NCBI RefSeq assembly: GCF_040712315.1 | Contig: NC_134015.1 | Coordinates: 49,569,964-49,633,963, forward strand | Source of the DNA: Castanea sativa | Taxonomy: Eukaryota > Streptophyta > Magnoliopsida > Fagales > Fagaceae | Direction of reading: 5' to 3' | DNA: 64,000 nt | Part shown: positions 36,304 to 48,306 of the stretch, piece after piece | Numbering within the stretch: the stretch's first letter is position 1 | Layout of the letters: each line of letters begins with the position of its first letter | Made by a program: the position numbers and the translations under genes | The notes under the pieces: generated by a model | Seen by the model: the letters and a program-made list of their open reading frames with translations, nothing else | The model's database searches: none | Told to the model about the DNA's origin: nothing

Positions 36304-36714
36304 TAAGGTGTAATTTCTTAATGTTAATTAAATTGTTTTAAACATTAAATTATAAGCCAAATGTGCACACCGTTTTTCGCTTAGACATTTTCAGTTAATG
36401 AGTTAATGGTATGACCAAATTGATTGCAAATTGAAAATAGTAGGAACCAAATTGGTTGCTACCAAAATATATAAACCAAATTAAACGTGACTAAAAAAGG
36501 AAAGATATATATCTGTTAGCATTTTTTTTTACAAGTAATTGCTATAATACCCACCTGTGGTTTGGCCAATTTTAACTAAGACTATCGGTAGTTTAAAAGT
36601 TATCACTTAACCTACTTAAGGTACACTACGTTAGACAGTCATAATTTACCTTTGCCCTTTCCTTTACAAAATCACCCTTACTATATAAGCCAAATTAGAA
36701 TCCCGATTAGAACA

Positions 36715-36799
<85 letters not shown>

Positions 36800-37028
36800 T
36801 ATATATATATATAGACACACACACACACACAAACTTGAATCCTTAAAATCCCTAAACCCACCCAAATCCATTATCTATTTCTCTAGTTCAATTGACAATG
36901 AAAATCGGTGTGCTCTACTTCATCCCTTCTAGATGCATATTTCTATCTCAAAGGTCACTTTTTGTTAGTGGTTGAGTATGAAAAAGAAGAGTTTGTTAGG
37001 TTTTCTTTCATGCTTTGCCAACATGTCC
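36304..37028. other. Non-coding spacer with compound microsatellite
   Basis: A (CT)n-(AT)n-(CA)n compound repeat occupies 36717-36832. No gene is supported. Confidence 0.7.
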
Positions 37029-37470
37029 TGTTGAAGTGGGCCCGTGTGTGTGGCTTGAATTGCCACAAGCCCAAGTCAATTACAAGTAAACCAAATACAA
37101 CTTGTAATAGGAATCTCATTAGCCGACTTAGCATATGTACCTATATATATGTGATTAGGTGCGGCAAAGTTGATTGAAAAATTAGAGAATTCCTAAAAAC
37201 CTAGCAGCAGCCATGTAAGAAGAAGAATAATTTTTTCTTGTCTTGTGGGTGAGAGAGAGTTAGGGTGTATTGGGATTTGGGTTTCTAGAGAGTGTTATTG
37301 TGCACTATTGTATCTCCCTATTTTTTGTAGTAAAATTTCTTCGTCGTCACCATGGAGGTAGGCAGTTTGTCGAACCACATAAATTCTTGTGTTCTTTATG
37401 TGTGCTTATTATTTAATTTCTGCTTATTTATTGTTATTGATTTGAGTCCTGGAGTGCTATCTGCACAACA
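37029..37470 (+). repeat. 5' LTR of the copia element
   Basis: TGTTGAAGTGGGCC to GCACAACA. It contains TATATATATG near 37141 as a TATA candidate. The partner is 41526-41967. Confidence 0.95.
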
Positions 37471-37472
37471 AG

Positions 37473-37485
37473 TGGTATCAGAGCC
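37473..37485 (+). other. Copia primer-binding site
   Basis: TGGTATCAGAGCC two bases after the LTR is complementary to the 3' end of initiator tRNA-Met, the usual copia primer. Confidence 0.95.
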
Positions 37486-37519
37486 AGGTTAGGATTCAAT
37501 CCTTTTGAATACAGTGAAG

Positions 37520-38683
37520 ATGTCAAGCACAAAGTATGATGTAGAGAAGTTTTGTGGTAAGAGAAATTTTTCTCTTTGGCAAAGGCGGATGAAAGATCTC
37601 CTAATTCAATAAGGAGTTCACAAGGCCTTGCTTGGGAAGGAGAAGAAACTAGAAATAATGAAGGATGCAGAATGGGTAGCTAGCACTATACGTCTCAACC
37701 TAGGTGATGATGTCATTCACAACATCCTAGAAGCAAAGACCGCAAAGGGAGGTTTGGGAAAACTAGAAGGTCTTTATATGAGAAAGAATATGATGAATAA
37801 GTTGTACGTGATGAAGCAACTGTATAGTTTACATATGAAGGAGGGTTCAGATCTGTTGGAGCATCTTAACACGTTTAACATGTTAAACACCCAACTGTCA
37901 AGTTTTGGGGTGAATTTTGAGGACGAAGATAAATCATTACTCTTATTAGCATCACTTCCTACTTTTTTTGATTATCTAGTGACTACGTTGATGTACGGGA
38001 AAGAGACTATAGTACTTGAGGAGGTGACTAGTGCTCTCTTGTCAGACATAAAGATGAAGCAAGATGGTGATGATTCTCAAGCTGATGGACTTATTGTAAA
38101 GTCTAAGTCAAGCAATAGGGGTAGAAGCAAGTCAAGCAATAGGGGTAGAAGCAGGTCAAGAGGACGGAACTCCAACAGGAGTAGATCACAGTCTAAATTA
38201 CATGCAAAGAAAGATGTAGAGTGCTTTTATTGTCGCAAGAAAGGGCACTACAAGAATCAGTGTAAAGAGTTGAAAGAGCATTTAGAGGAGAAGAAGAATG
38301 GAAAGAAGCCCCCAGAATCAGCTAGTGTTGCTGAAGAAACATCAGATGACAGTGAAGTTGGTGCAGATTTACTTTTAGTTTTATCAGGTAACAATGTTTT
38401 ATTGGAATCTTGGGTTTTATATTCAGCATGCTCATATCATATGACTCCAAAGAAAGATTGGTTTGACACGTATAAGCCTTACAACGGTGGTATGGTCCAA
38501 ATGGGTAATGATGCTACATGCCCAGTTATTGGAATTGGTACCGTGAAGATCAAGATGTTTGATGGAGTTGTGAGAGCTCTTAGTAATGTCAGACATGTTC
38601 CAGATCTTAGAAAGAATTTAATTTCTTTAGAAGTATTGGATGATTTGGGCTATTCATACTCATCAAAGGGTGGAATCATGTAG
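37520..38683 (+). pseudogene. Copia gag and inactive protease start
   Basis: The frame starts at ATG 37520 (MSSTKYDVEKFCGKRNFSLW, the usual copia gag opening). A TAA at 37610 interrupts it and it continues to TAG at 38681. Gag is followed by an RS-rich repeat (SSNRGRSK twice, about 38105-38150) and a perfect CCHC knuckle, CFYCRKKGHYKNQC (about 38221-38262). The protease motif reads WVLYSACSYHM where the family has a DSG active site, so the catalytic Asp is lost. The RS repeat is a small in-frame tandem duplication. Confidence 0.9.
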
Positions 38684-39640
38684 ATTACCAAAGGTGCTTT
38701 GATGGTGATGAAGGGACAGAAAGTAAGCACGCTTTACAGATTGATTGGGAACACAGTTGTAGGAAGAGTTGCAGTCACCACTCCGGTGGAATCCAACACT
38801 AATGACACAAAATTATGGCATATGTGACTTGGCCATATTGGTGAATGTGGTATGTTAGAGTTGCACAAAAGAAATTTATTGAAGGGGGTGAAGACATGCA
38901 AGCTAGACTTCTGCAAGTATTGTGTGCATGGGAAGCAGTATAGAGTCAGTTTCAAGACAATCTCTCATACAAGTAAGGGTGTTCTTGACTACATTCATTC
39001 AAATGTTCGGGGTCTAGTATCAGTTTCTTCTCATAACGGTGCTTAGTATTTCGCCAGTTTTATTGATGATTACTCTAGAAAGGTATAGATTTATTTTATG
39101 AAGCATAAGTCTGATGTATTTGGCATATTTAAAAAGTGGAAAGCACAAGTTGAGAATTAGACTGGTAGGAACATAAAATACCTTAGAACAGATAATGGAC
39201 TAGAGTATAGAGATAAAGAATTCATAAGATTTTGTGAATTAGAAGGCATTACTCGTCACTTCACAGTTAAAGGAACTCCACAGCAGAATGGAGTTGCAAA
39301 GAGAATGAACAGAACCTTAGCAGAAAGAGCCAGATGCATGAGGTGTTCTGGGTAGAGACAGTTAACACAATAAGCTTCATTATTAATATAACTCTATCAT
39401 CAGCCATTGATTTCAAGATTCTAGAAGAGGTTTGGTCAGGTAGACCAGTTGATTATTCGAGTCTAAAAATCTTTGGTTGTCCAGCTTATGTGCATGTGTA
39501 GAGTGGAGAGCGTTCTAAATTGGATTCGAAGTCAAGAAAATGCATATTTCTTGGTTTTGAAAAAGGTGTTAAAGGCTACAGGCTTTGAGATCCAATCTCA
39601 AAGAAAACGGTGACTAGCAAAAATGTCATATTTGATTAAG
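38684..39640 (+). pseudogene. Copia integrase remnant
   Basis: The text KLWHM-stop-LGHIGECG followed by CKYCVHGKQ gives the integrase zinc region (38811-38940). GTPQQNGVAKRMN near 39270-39305 is the end of the catalytic core. Stops at 38827, 39043 and several later positions, plus frame losses, leave only fragments. The TGA at 38827 stands where the family has Arg, again a likely CGA to TGA change. Confidence 0.85.
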
Positions 39641-40671
39641 CCTTTATGTTGAAACAGAATGAAGCAGAGACATGTGATGATAGCCCACATGAGAAATTAA
39701 CTATTGAGGTGGAGTTTGACGAGAATAGTTCACCTAGTGATAAGGGTGATGCTAAGATTGATCCACAGCAGCAACAAGAAGAGTCTTATTCAATTGCTAA
39801 AGGTAGAGAGAAGCGGGTTCACAAAGTAACACAAAAATATAGCTTTGAAGACATGGTTAGTTTTGCTCTCGTAACCAGCGGTGGAGATCCATTCACTTTC
39901 AAGGAGGCTACAAATAGGAAAGACAATGATAAATGGCTTGTAGGAATGTCAGAAGAGATGGAGTCACTACAGAAGAATAAGACTTGAGAATCAGTGGAAT
40001 TGCCCAAGGGAAAGAAGGCTATTGGTTTCAAGTGGATATTTTGCAAGAAAAAAGCATTGTCAGAAAAGGAAGGTGAAAAATTTAAGGCACGGTTAGTGGC
40101 TAAGGGTTACTCACAGAGAGAAGGAATTGATTATAATGAGATTTTTTCACCAGTTGTGAAGCACAGCTTAATTCGAGTAATCTTAGGATTTATGACAATG
40201 CATGACATGAAGTTAGAGCAGCTAGATGTGAAGACCACATTTCTCCATGGAGATTTAGAAGAAGAGATTTACATGCAACAGCCCGAAGGCTTCAAAGAAC
40301 TTGGCGAGGAAGATTATGTTTGTCTATTGAAGAGATCATTATATGGCTTGAAGCAGTCTCCCGGGTAATGGTACAAACGGTTTGATTTATTCATGGTCAC
40401 ACATGGGTACATCCATTGTGAGTATGACTATTGTATTTATTTTAGAGTACTTGCTAGTGGCTCTTATATATTTCTTGCTTTATATGCTGATGACATGTTA
40501 GTAGCTGCAAAGAGTAATCAAGAAATTATGAAGTTGAAGTCTTTGTTGAGTAGTGAATTTGACATGAAGGATCTTGGAGCTGCCAAGAAGATCCTTGGGA
40601 TAGAAATTCACCGAGATAGAGGGGCTGGTAAATTATGGTTATCTCAGATGGATATCTTAAGAAGGTGTTAG
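39641..40671 (+). pseudogene. Copia reverse transcriptase remnant
   Basis: Segments 39646-39987 (hinge), 39994-40368 and 40393-40671 are successive pieces of RT. They contain KARLVAKGYSQREGIDY, LEQLDVKTTFLHGDLEEEIY, SLYGLKQSPG and the catalytic ALYADDMLVAA. Stops at 39985 and 40366 and a frame loss near 40671 separate them. The catalytic DD pair is still present. Confidence 0.92.
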
Positions 40672-41429
40672 AGAGGTTTAGTATGCTTGATGCAAAACCT
40701 GTTAATACACCACTTTTTGCCCATTTTAAATTGTCTTCACAGTTGTGTTCAAGTTAAGATAAGGAGTCAGAGTATATGTCTAAAGTGCCATATGCGAATG
40801 CAGTTAGGTGTCTTATGTATTTGATGGTGTGCACTAGGCCTGATATTTCTCATGCAGTCAGTGTGGTCAGTAGGTATATGGCAGATCCAGGCAAAGAGCA
40901 TTGGAATGCAGTAAAGTGGATCTTTAGATAGCTTATAGGCACTCGTGATTTCGGTATCCTATTTGATCAGAAAGCTAGTATAGAAGCTGTGGGTTATGTG
41001 GATTCCGACTATGTAGGGGACCTTGATTCTAGAAAGTCCATGATAGGCTATGTGTTTAGGTTTGCTGGTGGCCTAATTTGCTGGAAGTCTACACTACAAG
41101 ATGTAGTTGCTTTATCCACTACAGAAGTAGAATATATGGCGATGACAGAGGTAGGAAAAGAAGCCTTTTGGCTTAGTGGACTGGTTAATGAGCTTGGTTT
41201 CAAGTATGATAGCATGGTGCAACATTGTGATAGTCAGAGTGCAATTCATTTGGTGAAGAATCAGGTATATCATGCAAGAACAAAACATATTGCTGTGCGG
41301 TATCACAAGATCAGAGAATGGGTTTCGTCTGATGATATTTCTTTGTCGAAGATTCTCACTAGTGAGAATGTCTCTGATATGTTAACAAAGTCAGTTCCAA
41401 CAGACAAGTTCAAGCATGCTTGGACTTGA
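40672..41429 (+). pseudogene. Copia RNase H remnant
   Basis: The RNase H piece 40989-41429 has GYVDSDYVGDLDSRKSMIGY, VALSTTEVEYMAM, HCDSQSAIHLVKN, ARTKHIAVRYHKIRE and ends in LTKSVPTDKFKHAW. This is the complete domain with its D-E-D residues. The stretch 40672-40988 still shows MYLMVCTRPDIS-like text but has stops. Confidence 0.92.
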
Positions 41430-41513
41430 TTGGTGTTTGCAGCTTGTGAGCCCTTAAGGGCTAAGGTGGAGGCGATGGAGGAGTTTGCTTATGTAGCTTG
41501 ATCAATTCTAGCC

Positions 41514-41525
41514 AAGGTGGAGATT
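41514..41525 (+). other. Copia polypurine tract
   Basis: AAGGTGGAGATT lies immediately before the 3' LTR, the expected plus-strand primer position. Confidence 0.8.
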
Positions 41526-41967
41526 TGATGAAGTGGGCCTATGTGTGTGGCTTGAATTGCCACAAGCCCAAGTCAATTACAAGTAAACTGAATACAACTT
41601 GTAATAGGAATCTCATTAGCCGACTTAGCATATGTACCTATATATATGTGATTAGGTGCGGCAAAGTTGATTGAAAAATTAGAGAATTCCTAAAAACCTA
41701 GCAGCAGCCGCATAAGAAGAAGAATAGTGTTTTCTTGTCTTGTGCGTGAGAGAAAGTTAGGGTGTATTGGGATTTGGGTTTCTAGAGAGTGTTATCGTGC
41801 ACTATTGTATCTCCCTATTTTTTATAGTGAAATTTCTCCATCATCGCTGTGGAAGTAGGCAGTTTGCCAAACCACGTAAATTCCTGTGTTCTTTGTGTGT
41901 GCTTGTTATTTAATTTCCGCTTATTTACTGTTATTGATTTGAGTCCTAAAGTGCTATCTGCACAACA
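41526..41967 (+). repeat. 3' LTR of the copia element
   Basis: TGATGAAGTGGGCC to GCACAACA. Same length as the 5' LTR, with about 32 differences clustered at CpG-like and G/A or C/T positions. Confidence 0.95.
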
Positions 41968-42029
41968 TGTTCGATGGTGATAAGAGTTTAGGGATGGGTT
42001 TTTATGGGTTGTGAGGACATCCAACTTTC

Positions 42030-42142
42030 TTTTAGTTGAAGAAGAGTAATGACACCAATCGGTTTTTATTGTAGGTGGGGATTGAACTTCAAATCTCTTA
42101 TTTAATCGTCAGAGACTTTACTAGTTGAGTTAATTGAAACCC
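42030..42142 (-). mobile_element. SINE copy, minus strand
   Basis: Read on the minus strand: TTCAATTAACTCAACTAGTA, AAGAGATTTGAAGTTCAAT followed by CCCC, AAAAACCGATTGGTGTCA. This follows the same order as the plus-strand SINE at 50061-50210. It is 3'-truncated or diverged after the GATTGG box. Confidence 0.6.
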
Positions 42143-42439
42143 ACAAATATGGTGCAACTATGTTTTGCATTTTAAGTCTAAAATTGAAAGGGTTCACCAA
42201 GATTAATTGCATGCGGTGATGGGAAGCTATCTAATTCCTCGCTAGTTTGGTCTTGATTCTTGACTGCACTTATAATATGTCTCTCTTTTTTGGTTTAAGT
42301 CTCCTTAGAGTGGTGTGGTGTGAGGAAAACTTGAATTTGGTATAGAAGAAGGGTTTAAGAAAAATATTTCACCAACACACTATGATTGCAGCATGGAAAA
42401 GAAAATAGGATTTGAGATGAAATAGTAAAAAAAAAAAAA

Positions 42440-43974
42440 GAGTAAATTATAAGTTTGGTTCCTAACCTTTACGCTAAATGTCAATTTGGTCCATAGCATT
42501 TCGAATGTGTCAATTTAGTCCCTAACATTTTAGTATTGTGCCAAAATAGTCCTTACCATTAAGTGATAAATGGAAAACGTTAACTTGGCTAACAGCCAAA
42601 ATAAAAAAGATAATTTTTATGCCACATCAGATAATACTGCCACATAAAATAAAATGAAAACTTAAAAAAAAAAAAGTTTATGATAAAATTGGATCTCAAA
42701 AGTCAAAATCTCAAACAACCTGAATAGCTTCAGTGAGTACCAGCCTCTTCATACCTCGATGGACACAAAGGTACAAGCCAATGAACCAAAGTGGGAAATT
42801 GCTACTTCGAATAATTTCTTATTGCAAAAGTACACCTCAAAGATTAATTGGGGGACAAAGTTTAGCTACAAAGTTGGTTGTAACCTTATACTACAACCTT
42901 ACTCAATATCTTTTTATTGGAGGTGAATTTTGACAAATCCACCATTGTATTACATCTTCTTCTTATATCTTCCATGCTTTCAAAATTTCAAGAAAATTAA
43001 AGATCAAAAACTATGTCATCAATAAAATTTTAAAATTACAAGTTTTTGTAATTTAAAATTTTGCATAAAATATAAACTTATAGATCATAAAGTAAATATT
43101 ATCTGATTGACACAAAATTTGACATATGTATGAAGAGCATAAAGAACATGCAATTCAACGGTTATATTTTCAAAATATGTAGTAATGTTTATTTTATTGA
43201 GTGAGTTTGTAACCTTAAGTTACAATTAATTTTGTAACTAAACTTTATCCTTAATTGGACATCTATTTTTCTAAAATTTCTGATGTGTTGATGAGTTAGG
43301 TATTGATTTCTTTAGGTGGCCACGCAATGGAATTTTTGGACATTGCAAGGCTACTCTTTAGGATTCGGTTAGATAATTTGGGGTCTAGATTAATATGTTT
43401 ATATGATGAAATTCCCTGCCGTGGTTAGCTGGTTTTTTTTTCTTTGCTAGACTAGGGTAGAGTGGCTTTCATCATGGGTCGATTGTTGGTGTCAGTAAAA
43501 AACCTATTATGCTGTAAATATCGTTGGTCTTTTGTTTTGCTTGGGATAATAGTTTGATTGTGATTATCTTGGCTGGATAATTTTTGAGTTCTTATTCAAT
43601 TTTGACATATGGGTTCAACGTTTACATTTCTGAAATGAGGACATGGCACAAAAATATAGAATTTGGAAACCGGAATCCTTGGTGGCGGTAGTATGAAGCT
43701 GTTGTGGGTGTTTGGGATTTTGAGATCCAATTTTATTCTAAACTGGTTTTTTTCTTTTTAATTATTGTTTATTCCATGTGGGTCATATGATGTGGCATAA
43801 AATAATTTTTTATTCTAACTGTTAATCACGTCAATATTTTTCATTTATCGCTTAACGGTAGAGACTGTTTTGACACAATATCAAAAAGTTAGGGACTAAA
43901 TTGGTACATTTAAAATGTTTGTGACCAAATTGACATTTAGAGTAAAGGTTAGGAACCAAACTTGTAATTTATCC
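42440..43974. mobile_element. Non-autonomous long-TIR element (Mutator-like), 1.5 kb
   Basis: The left end (GAGTAAATTATAAGTTTGG, CCTAACCTTTACGCTAAATG, TCAATTTGGTCC) is repeated in inverse at the right end (to ATTTATCC near 43974). The similarity continues inward for about 200 bp, including TTAGTCCCTAAC and the ATGCCACATCA region. No transposase frame is seen. It sits in poly-A flanks, so the target duplication cannot be read. Long TIRs suggest the MULE group. It carries a nested MITE. Confidence 0.75.
42852..43250. mobile_element. Nested MITE, 399 bp, with 8-bp target duplication
   Basis: The left end GGGACAAAGTTTAGCTACAA and the right end in inverse GGATAAAGTTTAGTTACAA match over about 35 bp. 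TTAATTGG flanks both sides exactly (42844-42851 and 43251-43258). An 8-bp duplication suggests hAT; if the next base is counted it approaches a 9-bp Mutator duplication. It inserted into the larger TIR element after that element landed. Confidence 0.85.
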
Positions 43975-44739
43975 TAAAAAAAGGAGGGGGATTTTTATGT
44001 GGATGTAAAAGAGGGTATTAGATACTTATTACTAATAGTAGCCAAACCCTTCATTTTGCACATTACAATTACAAGAAAAATATACTATTTGATAAATTAA
44101 AGAAAATAGATTAATCAGCCTTTATATATCGATTCTCGTGGGCTTGGATATATCTCTTCCTTGACTTTGACTAGATGAGGTTTGAATCTTGGATGTCATG
44201 AACATACTAGGAGGTGTCAACCAGTTCAATTTTAAGATATATTCGTTATTTTCTTAAAAATGAAGATTTTCAATGATTCAACATTATGCCTATAGAAGAG
44301 CCATTAAAATTCACATCTTTCCAAGTGAAAGTATCTATTTTCACTGAACTTTTTCTTTGTAGAATACCACCAAACACTAGTTGGTTATTGAACTCAACAT
44401 CCATATGCAATCCTTTCTTTGAATGGTTCCATAACAATATTGAGGTATCTCATCAAAGATTGTATTACGGTTGGTTATCCAAATTCTTTCCTTAGTACTC
44501 TTGCTCCACATTTCTTCAAGCTACAGTCTTAACTAATTTCATTTAGCTCCTCTCAATGTGAAATCTTTTAAATTCCCGTAAGGTCTAGAAACTGTTCCAC
44601 CCCACGAGTGGTGACATGGGAAAAAAATGGAGAATATGGCTATGTTGTGCATAGGATTTAGAGAATTTGTGTATCTAGGGTTTAGAATTGTTGAAAATGG
44701 AATCATGGGTTGTGGTAAGAATTAGAAGGTGGTTTGATG

Positions 44740-45018
44740 GGATTCAGATCCTCTAGAGTTCTTAGGGTACTCTACCAGTAGAGTTCATTAAATCCTAACC
44801 ACTCTTTAATGATTTAATGGTTTAGATTTTGCCATGTCAGCATTTCATTAATAATATTCTTGAAATAATAAAATAATGTTGTAAACAAAACAATTAAGAT
44901 GATTGTTAATGAAATGCTGACATGGCAAAATCTAGACCATTAAATCATTAAAGAGTGGTTAGGATTTAATGAACTCTACTTAGTAGAGTACCCTAGGAAC
45001 TCTAGAGGATCTGAATCC
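44740..45018. mobile_element. Foldback MITE, 279 bp, near-perfect about 115-bp arms, 9-bp target duplication
   Basis: The ends are GGATTCAGATCCTCTAGAG and its exact inverse. The two arms (about 44740-44855 and 44900-45018) differ at only a handful of positions. GGTTTGATG flanks both sides exactly (44731-44739, 45019-45027). A 9-bp duplication points to Mutator-type mobilisation. There is no coding. A transcript would fold into a long hairpin. Confidence 0.92.
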
Positions 45019-45260
45019 GGTTTGATGAGTTGTTTTATGGCTATTTGGTATAAGAAATTATGGGGGATTTTAGGGTTTTGTTAGGTAAAAATTAAGGGCA
45101 TGATTTTTTGTGTTTGAGAAAGAAGGAAAAAAGAATTGTATCCAACACATAGCTCTCACTTTTGCAGGTCTAAGAGTGGTCATGATAAGCAAATTTTCCT
45201 CCAATTTATTGGAAGTTGATATTTGGAATTGAACTTGTAGCTTGTTGTTTTTGGTGGAAA

Positions 45261-46029
45261 ACACTTCCTATTGTACCAAGGTTCAACCTCTTGAGGAAGA
45301 AAGAAGAGAGAATTTTATGTCGTTTAATGACTATATGAACAATACCACATGAAAGCAATGAAGAAAAAAAGGAAAGGAACTTCATTCCTCGATATAACTA
45401 AATGGGTACTTTGGAGAACGAGGTCTTGCGTTTGAGATCATCTAAATGTGTGTATAACTTATTATTTTAAAAATTAATAACTAATGAAAAAAAATGTAAT
45501 AACTAAATAATCAACTAAACTACCAGAATACCCTTAATTTGTGGGGACTCTAAAATTTACAATTTTGCCAATGATTTTTAAATCAATCATAACATTCCAT
45601 CTCCATGTTATTTTACTTGTCCTTTTCTTGGATCATCTGCCCACACTTCCTATTGCACCAAGTTTCAACCTCTTGAGGAAGAAAGAAGAGAGAATTTTAT
45701 GTCGTTTAATGACTATATGAACAATACCACATGAAAGCAATGAAGAAAAAAAAAAAGGAAAGGAACCTCATTCCTCAATATGACTAAACTAGTACTTTAG
45801 AGAGCGAGGTCTTGCGTTTAAGATCATCTAAATGTGTGTATAACTTATTATTTTTAACAAATTAATAACTAATGAAAAAAAAATGTAATAACTAAATAAC
45901 CAACTAAATTACCAGAATACCCTTAATTTGTGGGGATTGTAAAAATTACAATTTTGCCCATGATTTTAAAATCAATCATAACATTCCATCTCCATGTTAT
46001 TTTACATTTCCTTTTCTTGGATCATCTGC
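45261..46029. repeat. Tandem duplication, period 382 bp
   Basis: Copy 1 (45261-45642) and copy 2 (45643-46029) share nearly all sequence, from ACACTTCCTATTG through TCATCTGC. This includes TGTCGTTTAATGACTATATG and AGGTCTTGCGTTT. A few substitutions and A-run length changes separate them. No coding content. Confidence 0.93.
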
Positions 46030-46066
46030 TCTTCTTTTCATCTTGTCTGAGAAAATATTTAAGATG

Positions 46067-46097
<31 letters not shown>

Positions 46098-48160
46098 CAT
46101 TTTTACTCCACTTTTTTCGTAAAATTTGGATGATTCTGATATGGATGCATTTGGATGCTTGTCTTTTGCATGACAATGAAATAATTCATTTACTTCACCT
46201 AGCAATGGAAGGACTACTTAATCCACTATATGTTAGCAAATGGGCCTGTTATTAGTACTTATCAACCATCCTATTTAGGATATGAGAAAATAACAATTGC
46301 ACTCTGTTTGTATTAGCGATAATATTTTTTAGAAAATGAGTCATTTTTCAAAAGACATTTTTTTTTATAAAACTATATCATTTTCCTATGTTTGGTAACA
46401 ACCTTAAATAAGTTGAAAATGAGTCTCTTAACTTCCTTTATTTAGCTTGCTGTCAGAGAGAATTGTTTTCCAAAAAAAAATTAGAGAAAAGAAATCTCTA
46501 AAAATAAGTCATAATTTTTATGTTAACTAAAGATTGTTTTCCGTTGACTTATTTTTTTCGATGTTACCAAATATTAGAAAATACGGAAAACTATCTTTAC
46601 ACAAGGTACAAAGCATTGGTGTCTACATTAAGAAAATATGGATATTTTACCTTAAAAGTAATGAAAGATGAAATGGGAATTCCAAACACACTCCTCACCA
46701 ATTTGAACTAGAGTATTGGTGTAAGATCATGTAGACACCTTATTTCGTTCCTCTCATTTTGTTTGTGTTAAATTTGTTTTTCATTTTACTTTTTATTCTT
46801 GTTTCCAATCATTCTCCACCTATTTTATTAAATTCTCGATTTCAAAATATACAAAAAATTTCATTTCACTTACTATCCAAAACTCTCATTTTTATTTAAG
46901 CTATTAGTGTTTTTATTTTAAGTTTAACCTCTCAAATTATTTTTTTCACTCTTTCATCTTAGTGGTTTAAAAAGAAAGAAGAATTAAATAAATAAATAAA
47001 TGAATAAATAAAGGAGAAAAACAGAAAAGTTTATGAGGTGTACATTGTGCTACAATGTACCTCAAAATGCCAAATCAAACAAAAGAAGGGCATGCTCTAT
47101 TTGCACTGTGCCATCAGGTTTCATACAAACAAAACGGCTAGTGCAATAGGTTTTTCAAGGGTTTAGTACAAACAAAACGGCCAGTGCAATAGGTTTTTCA
47201 AAAAAAAAGGGTGTGTACTAGAGAGGAAAAACATGGAAGCCCCATTTCCGGATGATTTCACAACTAAGGTTGCGTTTGACATTGGCTTAAAAACCCATTA
47301 TTTTTACTATTTAGCTTATTTTTATTTTTATTTAGCTTATATTTGTTACTATTTATGGCTCCATTGCACTTTTTATTACTATTCATGGGTCCTATTGTAC
47401 TATTTCAGCTAACTTTTAGTTTCATCTACAGTATTTTTAGGAAAAAAGTTTTCAATTTCAGCTAAATAAACTGTTCTCAAATGGACTCTAAGACTCACTC
47501 CTAAAATCATTTTCACTACAGTTTCTTTGCCTTTTTTGTTATTTCAATTGCTTGATCTTATTGTTAGTTTATCTTGTTACGTGATTTAGTCTCTAGCTGT
47601 CATGCCTTAAAATTTATCACTTGTTTGAGTTGATATAATAAATTGGGTTAATAATATTGTGTCTATTGAATAATTAATTAAACACTAGCTAAGAGCAATT
47701 GCATCCGTGTGTACAAATCAGAAAAAGCAATGAGTTTTACACATATTTACTCAAAAACTGCCCATATCAGTGGGTTTGTAACACTGTATATATACAACAT
47801 ACACGATTACTGTAGCTTTATATTCGATTTCTTTAATCTTTTTTTCTCTCTCATCTCCCATCCTTGTACCTCTCTTCTCCTACTCTCTTGATCTCTTCAA
47901 TGTCCAAAAAAAAGAAAAGAAAAAGAACAAGAACAAGAAAGAAGACAAAGAAGGAAGATCACCGCAACCAACCAACTGCCCCACCATCACCACCACCTAA
48001 AACAAAACCAAACAGAAAACCCAAGGAAAACCCCATTCGGAAACATCACCGGTTTCCTTAGACAAAAGCAAAATCACCACCATTTGGAACCAACACCAAT
48101 TTTCTTAGCGCTATCCGAGTCTTCTTGTTGTCTCTCGCCACATTCCTAGCCAATTCGAAC
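46030..48160. other. Non-coding stretch with small repeats
   Basis: It holds a (CT)n tract at 46067-46095 and a 43-bp duplication at 47124-47209 (ACAAACAAAACGGC.AGTGCA). A possible hAT-like MITE at about 47268-47490 (GTTGCGTTTGACATTGGC inward) is also present. No gene. Confidence 0.5.
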
Positions 48161-48166
48161 ACTTAA

Positions 48167-48306
48167 GGCCTGTTTGGATTGAGAGGAGAAAGAGGAGGAG
48201 TGGAGGGGAGTCGGATAAAATTGACTGAAAATAGACTAATTTTATGTCAAATCTACTCTACTCTACTCTACTCCTCCTCCTCATTCTCCCTCAATCCAAA
48301 CGGACC
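48167..48306. mobile_element. Short foldback MITE, 140 bp
   Basis: The left end GGCCTGTTTGGATTGAGAGG and the right end in inverse GGTCCGTTTGGATTGAGGG form TIRs. The arms continue as GGAGAA/GAGGAGGAGT-type purine-rich sequence. The interior is 60-70 bp. The target duplication is unclear (TTAA-like text on both sides). Confidence 0.75.

Larger units (their letters stand above)
37029..41967 (+). mobile_element. Full-length, decayed Ty1/copia retrotransposon
   Basis: Two 442-bp LTRs (37029-37470 and 41526-41967) flank gag, protease, integrase, RT and RNase H in copia order. The target duplication is TGTCC (37024-37028) versus TGTTC (41968-41972), one transition apart. By eye the LTRs differ at about 32 of 442 positions, mostly transitions, so the insertion is old. 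Many in-frame stops (for example 37610, 38681, 38827, 39043, 40366) preclude activity. Confidence 0.95.
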
